64,000 nt of DNA, taken from the NCBI GenBank assembly GCA_036365515.1, contig CM070874.1, positions 163,078,297 through 163,142,296 of the forward strand, read 5' to 3'. Under the pieces are notes generated by a model. It did no database searches. It had not been told where the DNA came from and was given only the letters and a program-made list of their open reading frames with translations. This DNA comes from Torymus aiolomorphi. Lineage: Eukaryota; Arthropoda; Insecta; Hymenoptera; Torymidae. A program made the position numbers and the translations under genes. Of the stretch, positions 35,621-46,861 are shown one piece after another (within the stretch, counting starts at the first letter, position 1; the number at the start of each line of letters is the position of its first letter).

Positions 35621-36600
35621 GAAAATGATTTAAAGTTGAAATGAAAATATTCAAGCAAATTTACTAAACCAATTGTAGATCTAAATTAAGATCATTGACG
35701 TGACTTATTAAGTTACATTAAGCTCATGAGTTTCACTTAAGCTGTAATTCTCATTGAGCAGCGTTCAGAAATAAGATAATTAGAAATTGAAACGATCTCA
35801 CATATCAGATGCTCCAGAGCCTCTCCATAACCTGTCATCCTGATCCGGTGCAGCTGTATCAGCAACGACGTGACCTTGAGCTGCTCAGAGTATGTCGTTG
35901 AGAGTCGGATGCTAATGGGGGATGATACAGCTAGAACAGCAGATATGGTGAAACAAGTGTAAAAACAGCTGGAACAGCAGTCTTGAAGACGTAGATGTAG
36001 AGATGTTCTCGACGATGCAGCTTAGCAGTAATCATGAATGTTACAGGAACAGGTCTCGAAAATGAAGTTGTGGTGTCACTGCGAGCATGAGGTGATGAGT
36101 GCCGGTACAGCAGTGGGTGCTACGACGTCACGACAGTACTGCAAGAGGTAGAGATGCTCGATTTAGCTGATAGCCGCTTGTCCATAGCGTTGACGACTAG
36201 GCAGCATAAGCGGTAACAGTGGTGAATACGATGTGCAGGAACGGCCGTAGCCGAAGTGACCACGCTCAAAATGGCGTCGACCACGTATGCCGGCAGCAGC
36301 GCGCGAGGCAAATCTTTGATAGGCGCATTTCTGGAAGTATCCTCTCGCCTCCTCTGGACTACTACTCGAAGAGGCGCGACGAAGAATTGGCGTCGGGACA
36401 AAGGGACGTCCCGGCAGGTTACGTTGTCGAGCTGGCGAGCCGCGGTTAGAGGTGCCAGCGGCGATGGTAAGAGCGAAGGAGAGAGATAGTGCTCTCCCGC
36501 CATCTGTGTATAGACCCTGCTAAAAATAGCCCGTTCAAGTCGATAAAAAAAAATTGAATCCATATTGAGACTGATACTTGATACCAATTGACATGTCAAG
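35621..36600. other. Unassigned interval with a GC-rich core
   Basis: From about 35810 to 36500 the sequence is richer in G and C than the flanks and has overlapping open frames on both strands, the longest 159 codons on the minus strand at 36599-36120. Its peptide has no recognised motif and looks like a composition effect. It might be an LTR or a promoter-proximal region of a lost element. Confidence 0.3.
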
Positions 36601-36639
36601 TTGACTCAATGTATAGTCTCATATAGGATGTATGATTAA

Positions 36640-37140
36640 AAACGATAGAACATTTATCCAGAAATTAGTATTCAATTCGATTCAAACATAACAATAGCCG
36701 ATTGAATCAATTGGAATCAATTCGATCGACTTAATCGATTTTAATCGACTTTTATTGACTTATTAAATTTAATTGATTTGCCATATACTCACTCGATTAA
36801 AACTTAATCGGATTGAATCGATTTAAATGCGGATAAAATGCAAGTAGCAATTAGATTATCGATTCGAAATGAGTTTAACCTAATTTCAATTTACTTTCAC
36901 TCTATAAATTTGAATACGCTACACTAGGACTGCTATTGAATATAATTGAATAAAATTTAATACAAATAGAATTCAATATACGTAATTTACGACTTCATTT
37001 ATCGACTTCAATACAAATAGAATTCAATAAGTAATTTACGTATAGAATTTTATGGAGTATAACCTAATTTCAATGTACTCTTAGTTCTATCAATTTTAAT
37101 ACTAAATTAGAACTGATATTTAATGTAATCCCTGGTAATC
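36640..37140. repeat. ATTGAATC / ATCGATT-rich degenerate repeat
   Basis: Short variants of ATTGAATC and AATCGATT recur in both orientations. AATACAAATAGAATTCAATA appears twice, near 36958 and 37010. No coding potential was seen. Confidence 0.55.
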
Positions 37141-37450
37141 TCCACTATCAAATGTAAAAAAACCGTAAGTAAATATAACAAAAGGTAAGAAAATGTAAAT
37201 TAGGGGAAGAAAATATAATAAAATGTACACAAATGTAACTAAATGTACTTTTTTGTTGGATTTCGGACGGTTTTTACGTTTTCGTACAGATTCTTACATT
37301 TTATTACAATTTCTAATTTTTTTTTAGTGTCTTACATTTGCTTACATTTGTTTACATTTTATTACTTTTTCATTTATATCATTAATTGTAAAATTACTTT
37401 ACAGTTTTTTACCTTTTCTTTTTTACCAATTCTTACATATTATTTTTTTA
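37141..37450. repeat. Degenerate TTACATTTTATTA repeat, left of the PLE
   Basis: Imperfect units of about 10 to 20 bases around TTACATTT are present, in the AATGTAA orientation up to ~37250 and inverted afterwards. The same material resumes at 41060-41560, beyond the Penelope-like elements, so these were inserted into it. Confidence 0.6.
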
Positions 37451-39056
37451 TCTTGAAACTAATGGCCAATTGTCTACCAGGAAAGGTTTAAATAAATGGA
37501 CACCATTTATTTTTAACGACGTTTGGGACACTTTTTTGTGTCCCTCTTCAGGTACTCTATATTTAACAAAAACCATTTACATAATAAATATATACAGTAT
37601 GTTGAACTTACAAATTTTACACAACAAAACGTAGTTTTTACAATCATTTCCAATTCAAAATAATTACATATTTATTAAAAACTAATCACTTAAATATTAA
37701 TAAATCACAATTCGCAACTCTAAACAATTTATGTATACAAGGTACACTTACATTACGTCAAGATGTAATAATAACGGGAGACTGTCCGTTTCGTCAATGC
37801 TTTAAATTTCGGCAAACGGTTTATATATACTAATCTACTGTAATTGTGTGTGTATTTTTTGTGTGTATAAAAGTATATAAAACGATGTGAGACAGGTGGC
37901 GATAGCATTGGACGATTCGGACCGAGGCGAGGTATCAGGGGAGCACGTCATAGTGTAAGTCATCCTAATGACACGGTATTCAAAACATACACGAATATTG
38001 TGTTGGATATTATATGCTCACCCAACGTGCTCTCCTAATATATCCGTTCGACTTTACAAAGTTTTAATACATAGTAAGAGTTATATTAAGCTAAATTTCG
38101 CAGTTATTAATTAATATATTATATTCTTTCGCTAGTTTATTGATTTCAAATTGTTTGTTTATATAATCTTTTTGATGATGAATGAAGAATGCTTCTGAAA
38201 AAAGTCTTTTTCCGTTATTTATTTCTGTATCTAGGATTTTAATATTGGCAAAATCTATTGTATGAATGTTATTTTCAGTGTGCGCAAATAAGGAAGATTT
38301 ATCATCTTTATCAAGATATTTTTTTCTATGCTCTTTTATTCGTACATTTAATCGTCTACCTGTTTGTCCCACATACGTTGCTTCGCAATTTTTACAATTG
38401 ATTTTATACACCACATTGTTTTTATTGTATTTTTCTTCTTTATCTTTTCCTAATACTATTACATTATTTAGTTTATTTATGGTACTAAACATAATATTAA
38501 GTTTTGTAAAAAAATTTTTCGTAAAACATTCTAACTCATTAACAAACGGTAAACATATAATCCCATCGTAGGTTTTTTGTTGTTTGGAGCTGTTATCTGA
38601 ACTTTGTAACAATTTTAAGCGTTTCTTTATGTGAAAATCAACTAAATTATGTAGATAATTATTGTTTTTTAAAACATATTTGATAAATTCTGTATTTTCT
38701 TTGTGAAATCTATTGTACGATAATTTTATTGCTCTATCAAGGAGACAGTATATGATAGCTATTTTGTTACTTGTCGGGTGATGCGAATTGAAATTGAGAT
38801 ATCTTCCTGAAAAGGTAGGTTTTCGATACCAATTAGTTATTATATTACTTTTATCGTTTATTATAATTTTTATGTCCAAAAAACTAATGCTATTATTTTC
38901 AGAATGTTCAACAGTGTAAGTTTGTGTCATAAGAGTTGAAAATTTGTAACGTATCGCGTATATTATTTTTCGGTATACAAAAAACAATATCATCCACATA
39001 ACGGTAATAAAATAGCGGTTTTTCTTGAAGTTTATTGATGCATGAGTTTTCTAAAT
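37451..39056 (-). mobile_element. Penelope-like element, left copy, 5'-truncated
   Basis: The minus strand from 39056 encodes the end of a PLE reverse transcriptase (DLENSCINKLQEKP, YRYVDDIV). After a frameshift near 38925 a 302-codon frame (38999-38091) follows, with SFLDIKIIIN, the GRYLNFNSHHP segment and a GIY-YIG endonuclease, YKINCKNCEATYVGQTGRRL, then KEH and SEAFFIHHQKDYIN. The C-terminal frame is complete and ends at 38091. Everything upstream of the DLENS segment is missing. A 3' region with a damaged hammerhead-like motif runs to 37451. This copy has a cleaner endonuclease frame than the right one. PLEs copy themselves through the RT and cut target DNA with the GIY-YIG nuclease. Confidence 0.92.
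37518..37551 (-). ncRNA. Damaged hammerhead-like motif, left PLE copy
   Basis: The minus strand has CTGAAGA, a GGACAC/GTGTCC stem and AAACGTC as in the right copy, but the G that should precede the conserved AAA is C (plus-strand position 37525). That G (G12) is essential in hammerhead ribozymes, so this one should be inactive. Confidence 0.5.
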
Positions 39057-39059
39057 CTC

Positions 39060-41026
39060 CTACTTACTACGTTTCAAAGTTTTTTGCTCAACTCCTACAA
39101 AATAATTTAAAAACCCCGTCATCACATATAGATAATAGATTAAAGCTAAAAGAAAAACTTGAAAATATCAAAATACCATATAATTATGAAATAGTGAGTT
39201 TTGATGTCGTAAGTCTTTTTACAAATGTTCCTGAATACCTAGTATACAAAGCGATAGAAAGAAGGTGGCATCAAATTCACAATAGAATAAATATGATCTG
39301 TACCGAATTTCTTAAAGTAATTAAATTCATCCTAAACAATAATTATTTTCAATTTAATGGCAATTTTTGTAGACAAACATTCGGATCCGCTATGGGAAAT
39401 CCGTTAAGCCCTATATTATCTAACATAGTTATGGAAGATTTAGAAAACTCATGTATCAATAAACTTCAAGAAAAACCGCTATTTCATTACCGTTATGTGG
39501 ATGATATTGTTCTTTGTATACCGAAAAATAATATACGCGATACGTTACAAATTTTCAACTCTTATGACACAAACTTACACTGTTGAACATTCTGAAAATA
39601 ATAGCATTAGTTTTTTGGACAGAAAAATTATAATAAACGATAAAAGTAATATAATAACTAATTGGTATCGAAAACCTACCTTTTCAGGAAGATATCTCAA
39701 TTTCAATTCGCATCACCCGACAAGTAACAAAATAGCTATCATATACTGTCTCCTTGATAGAGCAATAAAATTATCGCACAATAGATTTCACAAAGAAAAT
39801 ACAGAATTTATCAAATATGTTTTAAAAAACAATAATTATCCACATAATTTAGTTGATTTTCACATAAAGAAACGCTTAAAATTGTTACAAAGTTCAGATA
39901 ACAGCTCCAAATAACAAAAAACCTACGATGGGATTATATGTTTACCGTTTGTTAATGAGTTAGAATGTTTTACGAAATTTTTTTTTAAAAAACTTAATAT
40001 TAATGTTGTGTTTAGTACCATAAATAAACTAAATAATGTAATAGTATTAGGAAAAGATAAAGAAGAAAAATACAATAAAAACAATGTGGTGTATAAAATC
40101 AATTGTAAAAATTGCGAAGCAACGTATGTGGGACAAACAGGTAGACGATTAAATGTACGAATAAAAGAGCATAGAAAAAAATATCTTGATAAAGATGATA
40201 AATCTTCCTTATTTGCGCACACTGAAAATAACAATCATACAATAGATTTTGACAATATTAAAATCTTAGATACAGAAATAAATAACGGAAAAAGACTTTT
40301 TTCAGAAACATTCTTCATTCATCAACAAAAAGATTATATAAACAAACAATTTGAAATCAATAAACTAATAACTGCGAAATTTAGCTTAATATAACTTTTA
40401 CTATGTATTAAAACTTTGTAAAGTCGAACGGGTATATTAGGAGAGTACGTTGGGTGAGCATATAATATCCAACACAACATTCGTGTATGTTTTGAGTACC
40501 GTGTCATTAGGATGACTTACACTATGACGTGCTCCCCTGATACCTCGCCTCGGCTCCGAATCGTCCAACGCTATCCCCACCTGTCTCACATCGTTTTATA
40601 TACTTTTATACACACAAAATATACACACACAATTATAGTAGATTAGTATATATAGACCGTTTGCCGAAATTTAAAGCATTGACGAAACGGACAGTCTCCC
40701 GTTATTATTACATCTTGACGTAATGTAAGTGTACCTTGTATACATAAATTGTTTAGAGTTGCGAATTGTGATTTATTAATATTTAAGTGATTAGTTTTTA
40801 ATAAATATGTAATTATTTTGAATTGGAAATGATTGTAAAAACTACGTTTTGTTGTGTAAAATTTGTAAGTTCAACATACTGTATATATTTATTATGTAAA
40901 TGGTTTTTGTTAAATATAGAGCACCTGAAGAGGGACACAAAAAAAGTGTCCGAAACGTCGTTAAAAATAAATGGTGTCCATTTATTTAAACCTTTCCTGG
41001 TAGACAATTGGCCATTAGTTTCAAGA
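39060..41026 (+). mobile_element. Penelope-like element, right copy, 5'-truncated
   Basis: The frame is open from 39035 but homologous protein begins near 39060 (YYVSKFFAQLLQNNLKTPSS). It shows RT motifs FDVVSLFTNVP, QTFGSAMGNPLSPILSNIVM and YRYVDDIVL, so three catalytic aspartates are present. A frameshift near 39575, a CAA-to-TAA stop at 39911 and another frameshift near 39985 break it. A GIY-YIG endonuclease (CEATYVGQTGRRL, KEHRKKY) follows at 40008-40394, with about 24 bp deleted near its end compared with the left copy. From about 39436 onward it is the inverted twin of 37451-39056; the RT part at 39060-39435 is present only here. The N-terminal region is missing, so it is not autonomous. 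Confidence 0.92.
40925..40960 (+). ncRNA. Hammerhead-ribozyme-like motif, right PLE copy
   Basis: The conserved box CTGAAGA (CUGANGA) at 40925-40931 is followed by a stem, GGACAC with GTGTCC, closed by an A-rich loop, then GAAACGTC at 40952-40959. This is the order and spacing of a type I hammerhead with a very short stem III. The ACGU next to the cleavage triplet is self-complementary, as in hammerheads that act as dimers. Penelope-like elements are known to carry such minimal motifs in their terminal repeats. Stem I pairing is weak by eye, so activity is uncertain. Confidence 0.6.
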
Positions 41027-41039
41027 TACAAAATTATGA

Positions 41040-41570
41040 TTCACACTCTACCATAAGCGCCTTTACAAACCAAAATCTTACATATTATTATATTTTGTTA
41101 CAATTTTTTCACGTCATTTATATTTGTTTTACTTTTTATTACATATTCTTACACATAATTATACTTTATTATACTTTTTGATGGATTTTTATATTTTGTT
41201 ATACTTTTTAGCGTCATTTTATATTTTTGTACATATTCCTACGCTTTATTATATTTTGTTACACTTTTACACGTTTTTTTAAATTCTTTTACATTTTATT
41301 GCGTATTTTTTGTTTATTTACATTTTTATACATTCTATTACGTATTTTTTCTTTTGTTTACAATTTTTTACATTTTGTATGTATTATCAACTAATGTTTA
41401 TGTTATCTTACATTTTTATATTTTTAAACATGCTATTTTTATCTATTACATTTTATTATAAATTTTTCATTTTTATGCAGTTTTTATTCATTTACCACTT
41501 TTACTTACCTTCTCAGCCATTTTTATTTTGTGTAGTACTTTAATATATAATTCAAATTAATTTAAGTTAA
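41040..41570. repeat. Degenerate TTACATTTTATTA repeat, right of the PLE
   Basis: Low-complexity T-rich units such as TATATTTTGTTACA, ACGCTTTATTATA and TTTACATTTTATTGCG are arranged in loose tandem. It matches the 37250-37450 segment in kind, indicating one interrupted tract. Confidence 0.6.
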
Positions 41571-41639
41571 TTAAAGGACATATTTTTTATACTGAAAAAT
41601 TTTTTCTGGGAGTAATATTTTCTTCATAAAATAGCGAAA

Positions 41640-42065
41640 AATAGCTAAAAACCATTAAAAATGGAAGATTTTCAGCTATAACTTGATAGGATTTAACTTT
41701 ACACAAAAATGTTAAACACAAAAGTTGTAGATAATATTTCAACAAAACTTTTTCTCATTTAACATTTTAACGTATAATCAATTCCTGACGAGTTAGATCT
41801 ATAAAAACCATTTTTTCAATGCCTAAATACACATAAAATAGTCGATTTTCGGTTATTGTTGAAGGATTTGGCTTCACCCAAAAATATTAAATGCAAAGTT
41901 ATAGATAACATTTAAACAAACCTTATCCCATTTAACATTTTCATGTACAATCAATTCGTGATCACCTAAACCTATATAAACGTAATTTTTAATGCCTCAA
42001 TTCACTTAATATAGTCAATTTTCGCTTATTATTTAACAGAATTCGATTTGACACAAATATTAAAT
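41640..42065. repeat. Degenerate ~175-bp tandem repeat, about 2.5 copies
   Basis: The starts ATTTTCAGCTATAAC (41668), ATTTTCGGTTATTG (41843) and ATTTTCGCTTATTA (42018) are about 175 bp apart and followed by matching blocks (TTTAACTTTACACAAAAAT, ATCAATTC.TGA). Related single copies flank the palindromic element at 60955-61347. It is distinct in sequence from the 174-bp satellite despite the similar length. Confidence 0.6.
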
Positions 42066-42281
42066 ACAATAGCTAAATAAGATCAGAAAAATCAATATAA
42101 CATTCCAAAGATCATATAATTATAAAAATATAATACAAAATCTAATAATAAAATATAAATTGATGTCGAACTAAAAGAATCAAAATTATGTAATATTATA
42201 ATATAAGAACATATTAAAGTAATATTATTACTTTTATTAATATTATTACTTATTATAGCCTATTATAAGCTAATAGAAAAG

Positions 42282-42850
42282 ATGCTAGAGAGAAATAAAG
42301 GAGACCCTGTTCTGCTGGGAGGAGACTTCAACGCAAGAACGGCAAGAGAATGTGGAAGAGCAGGAGAAGAAGATAAAAGGAATAGAAAAGACAAAGTGAT
42401 AAATAAAGAAGGAAAGGAGTTGCTGGGTAAGGTAAATAGCATGGGACTACATATTATAAACGGGAGCATGGAAGAAGATGATGAAGGCAAATACACGTAT
42501 GTGGGGAGGAGGGACGTCGATGATAGATTATGTGATGACGAACGAGGAAGGAAGGGACTTAATGAAGAGGATAGTGTAGAAGGAACGCTGAAGATAGAGG
42601 TAGAAGGCTGTAGCAGGACAGAAGAAGAGGTAGAGGAGGGAAAAGCTGTAGTAGATTGGTCAGAAGAAGCAGTAAGAAGATATAAGGAAAACTCGAAAGA
42701 GATGAAGCAAGGATGTGGAATATGGAGCCAGATGAGAGAAGAGGTGGGGAAGAAAGGTATAAAAAAAGCAGAAAGGAATACAAGTGGTGTATCAGGAGGA
42801 AGAAGAAGGAATGGGCATGCCGGCAACTAGAAGATATGATAAGGGACAAA
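42282..42850 (+). pseudogene. Non-LTR retrotransposon endonuclease fragment
   Basis: The frame opens with GDPVLLGGDFNARTARECG, the catalytic GDFN block of AP-type endonucleases of non-LTR elements. It continues with KDKVINKEGKELLGKVNSMG, LHIINGS and GKYTYVG. After GRRDVDDRL the sequence departs from the family: the expected ID(Y/F)...SDH block is missing, so a frameshift and deletion lie near 42510-42600. The remaining part is highly charged (KEYKWCIRRKKKEWACRQLE in the third frame), as is common between the endonuclease and the RT. No RT follows, because the element ends near 42850. It is a dead 5' fragment. Confidence 0.75.
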
Positions 42851-42886
42851 GGATTATTGTATTTAAATTTAAATTGTTTTTATATT

Positions 42887-42920
42887 GTGTTACGATATAA
42901 ACAGATCTCATATCGTAACA
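42887..42920. repeat. Hairpin TGTTACGATAT...ATATCGTAACA
   Basis: An inverted repeat of 11 to 12 bases is separated by about 11 bases. It may be the end of an LTR or of a small inverted-repeat element. Confidence 0.75.
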
Positions 42921-44091
42921 CTTCCTTTGACCTACTAACTTCTTGTTCTGTTACCTGCGTCAAAGACAGTTTCTGATTGGATGACGTTCACAAGGCATCC
43001 GTCCACCTTGCTCTCACGAGGACCTCTCGTTCTCAGCTTATTCGTCGCACGCCCCCATAAGCGTGCGATATAGGGGATAGTTCAGTGGAGCGATTATGTC
43101 CAATAAAATTCCGGAGATTAGAAGGATTAGGGTATGATTGTAGGGCTACTCGAGTGAACAATAAAAAATTAACAGACCTGTGAAATTATTTCAAGTTCTT
43201 ATCCCTTTATTATAATTATTTATACAATCCAAAAATGCCAAACTAAAACTAAACCCTAATTCCTCAAAGGAGTTCGGCAATTCCCGTCTTACGCCTATGT
43301 AAACGCGCCTTAAGGTTCAAGAAAACTAATTAAACTTAACTAATGATTATATCCCGGGATCCTTCTTCTGAAATACACTAAAGCCCCTTTGCAGAAATGA
43401 TGACACGTTAACCCCCTATTGGGGACACCACAGTAGAGAATCACGAAGTGTGATGATACCCGTTATTACTTATTTGTGTAAGCGTGGATATATAAGAGCC
43501 TGTCTCGTGGCGTGAAGTATAAACTAGACTGTCTAAACGTTAACTACTATAATTTAAACCAAGCGCGACCCTAATACTATGTCCCTATGTGAACGCACCT
43601 TGATGTCGGAGAGGCGGCGCAGCACCGTCGTATAGTCGTATATGTCGCGGGTGGCGCGCGACCTTCTATGTAGAGCTATAGTCGCAGGCAAAAGCAGCTG
43701 AACAGCCGTCTCGCTTCCCGCGGCAGCCGAACGACGACGCTGGACACCCGGGTGGCACGAGGAGGGTGTTGTCCGAGAGAACGGAAGGAGGTGGAAAGAC
43801 GCGAGATATTCGATACCTGGTTGAGCGGATCTCTGCGGCGAGGATATCTCCGATGTCAGTTAAGTGCCTCCTTTTTGATGGTTATTTATTAGTTTAAAAT
43901 CCCAACAAGAAGGGCTGAGTACTCTGTGTCATGTTGTTTTTCCTTTGATTTCTTCTAGTTACAGCAGAGAGGAAACCTGAAGGTGCGGGTCAAGGCCAGA
44001 GGACTCCTTCCACCCAGTATAATGCTTCAGTTGTAGTGTATTTGTATTTATGCGCCTACATATGTGTATGCATAGTGAGGCATACTGCTGT

Positions 44092-44094
<3 letters not shown>

Positions 44095-44129
<35 letters not shown>
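44095..44129. repeat. (TA)n microsatellite
   Basis: About 17 uninterrupted TA repeats. Confidence 0.95.
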
Positions 44130-44130
<1 letters not shown>

Positions 44131-44889
44131 GTGAGTGTGTATATATGCATCTAGATCCTAATCCACTTGATGCTTCACTGCATTTTGTGTTTAAAACCTG
44201 TGTGGCTCCATCGGATCAGGCTGCGTCACTAGGATGTTCCCATGTGCTCCGCTGTCGTGCTACACTCACCAGTATCTGCGGAGGGGATGATGCTAGGTGT
44301 CGATTAAGGAAAGGCGAAGGGTTGACTGGCACTCCTTCGAGCTTCGACTCTTGTCGAATAATCTGAACTCCTATAAGGCGAGGAAAGAGAAGGTACAAGG
44401 GGAAGCAGGACAGTTGAGGATGTCACCTGGCCTTCATCCACCACTACAGGGAGCAAGACCGCAATTCCCTGCTTATTGCAGGGAGGTGAGTCAAAAAAAA
44501 AAGAAAAAAAGCGGGATATTAATTGTATGCGTACAAGCGGCTAACATCAGTTCACGGGTACATACGCACTTATGAGTACATGCATGGTATACCTCTCACT
44601 GATGGTATATGTATGTAATGACTATTTTAATATGCGACTTAGAGCTGAGGCTTATTTGACGTACATACAAGGTATTATATTGATAAGCGAGATATCGATA
44701 TTTATGATGAACTTTATATATAATAATAAAGAGTAAAAGAAAAGTAAAAAAAAGAAAAAAAAGAAATCAATGCGCTTATGCCGGGTAGATTATCCTAAAT
44801 CTTATTTGTTTACTTATTATCCTATCGATTCTAGGGGTGCAACTAGGGAAGAGGAAAAAAAAGGAGACGTAGAGAGGGCTCCGTCACAA

Positions 44890-46584
44890 TCTCCCCAGCG
44901 ACCTACTCGAAGGAGCTTCTACTACCAAAAATGATCTGGTGGAGGTGCTTCCCCTGTCGAATAGCACTACCGAGTTCAATGAATCGCCTTTGGTATCTGG
45001 TACGAGCCTTGGAATGGAACAACTAACAGCCTTATATTATTTAACCAGCTGACGGATGAGACTAGGAACCAACAACTCTGATCTGAGGACTAGTTAGTTA
45101 TTCTCACTTCAAGGACTCGGGATTCCTCAATAAAACCCCTTTTATTGCGGCAAGGGTAACACTCGCGGCCTACACACATACACAAATTTCTACCGCGCGC
45201 TAATTCACAACTTTGTTCGGAGAACTCTATACATTAAGGAAACAGTAATATGATACGAAAGGCAACTTACTTTGTGTAAATGGTGAATCACTCTAGTGCT
45301 GTTTCTCTACTGTGGTTGCAAATTATTTGATTATTATTGTTGATAGTCCGAGTTCGATAGGATCTGCGTGCGATTTGTATTTGAGTGTAGTAATATTCGC
45401 AGTATTATAATGCGTTATACTATGATGGAATTATTAAAACAAAACTGATGATCCGGGTTTTTTTTGATAATGTAGAAACATGTGCGATAAAAAGAAAACT
45501 GTAAAAAAATAATTTTGGCCACTGCGACTCTTTCAACGTATATATAAAAACTGATTCTAGTAGACTTCGCTTAGTCTAAGCGTGAAGGCTGCTAATTTCT
45601 GACTGCCGAGTTGGCGTGGCATCGTCGAGCTGCGCGTCGCCTTGCCCCCTAATTGTGCTCGCTTTCTCTCTCGCACCCACGCACCATATGCCCCTTGACG
45701 ACAATGTTGCACCGCTGTGCAACGCTTATCGCCGCTAAGGGGCTTATTACTCGGCGCGTGTAGGAATGCGATTTTCGGCTACGAGGGGAGAGTGCTGCGT
45801 GGACGCAACTTGTTGCAGCTTTGGGCGATAAGCTCTTAACTAGAATCGCGTATACAAATTTTAAAATTTTACTGCGGGGAAAATATACGTTCCAATGAAA
45901 ATCATTGTATTCATTATAATTTTAACCAATTAAAGAAAAAAGGTAAAGCCAAAAAGTTGTCACGTAACATATTGGTTATTCTTTTGTATTATATACACTA
46001 TTATACACTATTAGAGTGACTTAATTATATATTTACAATAAATGACTATTACTATTACTATAAAAAGCAGTCAAGACGTATATTCTTATAGAATATGGAG
46101 ACAAAGACAGGAACAGAGACAGAGAGATAGTGGTAAAGATATATATGCGTTTAATATTTCCAAAACTACAACTGAAGATCAATAACACAAGTCTGAAAAA
46201 AAATGATTGTCGTTGTTCTTGAAAAACTGGAAGTTATTTCCGAAGTAATTTTTGGTAGAATCAGAATCCGGGCTCAGAATCGACCCATCATGTCAGGAGT
46301 TTGAGATATTTGAGGTTATGTACTCAAAAAATTGCGTTTTTGGCCACTTTTAAGATGTACAAGCTCTAGAAAAACTTTTAGCTTTATCTTAGTAATAGTA
46401 TCATCTAGTACTACTCTTCCCCTTTGAAATCCATTTTTGAATGGTCATCTACGGTTTTTCCTTCGAGAGTTATGATCATTTTAAGATGACATGTTCAGTT
46501 GAACAGCATAGTTGGTAATTAAACATATGTTACATGGACCATACAATAAAAAATCTCCGTGTTATATAGAGAATAAAGTCATAT
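44890..46584. other. Unassigned interval, AT-rich with a GC-rich patch
   Basis: Around 45600-45850 a GC-richer block contains ATGCCCCTTGACG and a partly inverse CTAAGGGGCTTATTA. On the minus strand at 45015-44900 the string RYQRRFIELGSAIRQGKHLH can be read and might be the end of a lost pol frame, but it has no diagnostic motif. Nothing else was recognised. Confidence 0.35.
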
Positions 46585-46860
46585 GTAAAAAAAAATTTCC
46601 CTAAAAGATTTCAAAATGTAACAGCATATCAAAAAAATGGATATCCTTTATACAGAAGACGAGACAATAAAGCTGATAATCATACTTACAGAATAAAAAA
46701 TAAAATAGATAAAATTCTTGTAGACAATTCAATGGTAGTTCCTTATAATGATTTTTTGTTAAAAAAATTCAGATGTCATATAAATGTAGAATAGTGCACT
46801 TCAATACAAAGTATAAAGTATATTTTTAATTATCTACATAATGGTGGTGATTGTGTGTTC
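46585..46860 (+). pseudogene. Helitron Rep (Helitron-like N domain) fragment
   Basis: The frame reads NFPKRFQNVTAYQKNGYPLY, then RRR, VDNSMVVPYNDFLLKKF and CHINVE. After a TAG stop at 46792 it continues in frame with CTSIQSIKYIFNYLHNGGD. This is the block K.FPK.F....NGYP.YRRR...(V/D)N..VVPYN..L..K...HINVE that precedes the HUH relaxase motifs of Helitron replication proteins. It is too short for the relaxase or helicase active sites and has no start codon. It was not part of a long open frame and was found by reading the translated sequence. It abuts the end of a minus-strand non-LTR element at about 46862. Confidence 0.8.
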
Positions 46861-46861
46861 T

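Larger units (their letters stand above)
42887..44889 (-). mobile_element. Possible LTR (Gypsy-like), about 2 kb
   Basis: On the minus strand a purine-rich CTGGGGAGAT sits directly before TGTGACGGAGCCC at 44889, as a polypurine tract would before a 3' LTR. About 2 kb on, the sequence ends CGTAACA at 42887, nearly the inverse of TGTGACG. An AATAAAG lies near 43213. No second LTR and no clear internal domain were found, so this is tentative. The far end also forms the hairpin at 42887-42920. Confidence 0.28.

Noticed and set aside
36120..36599. 159-codon minus-strand frame in a GC-rich block
   Set aside because: Overlapping frames of similar length exist on the plus strand, and the peptide has no motif or plausible fold.
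38266..38571. Plus-strand frame over the left Penelope-like copy (and its mirror at 39923-40234)
   Set aside because: It is antisense to the GIY-YIG coding frame and appears in both copies only because they are inverted twins.
42263..42849. Minus-strand frames of 187 and 96 codons rich in Ser, Leu and Pro
   Set aside because: They are antisense to the clear endonuclease fragment GDPVLLGGDFNART on the plus strand.
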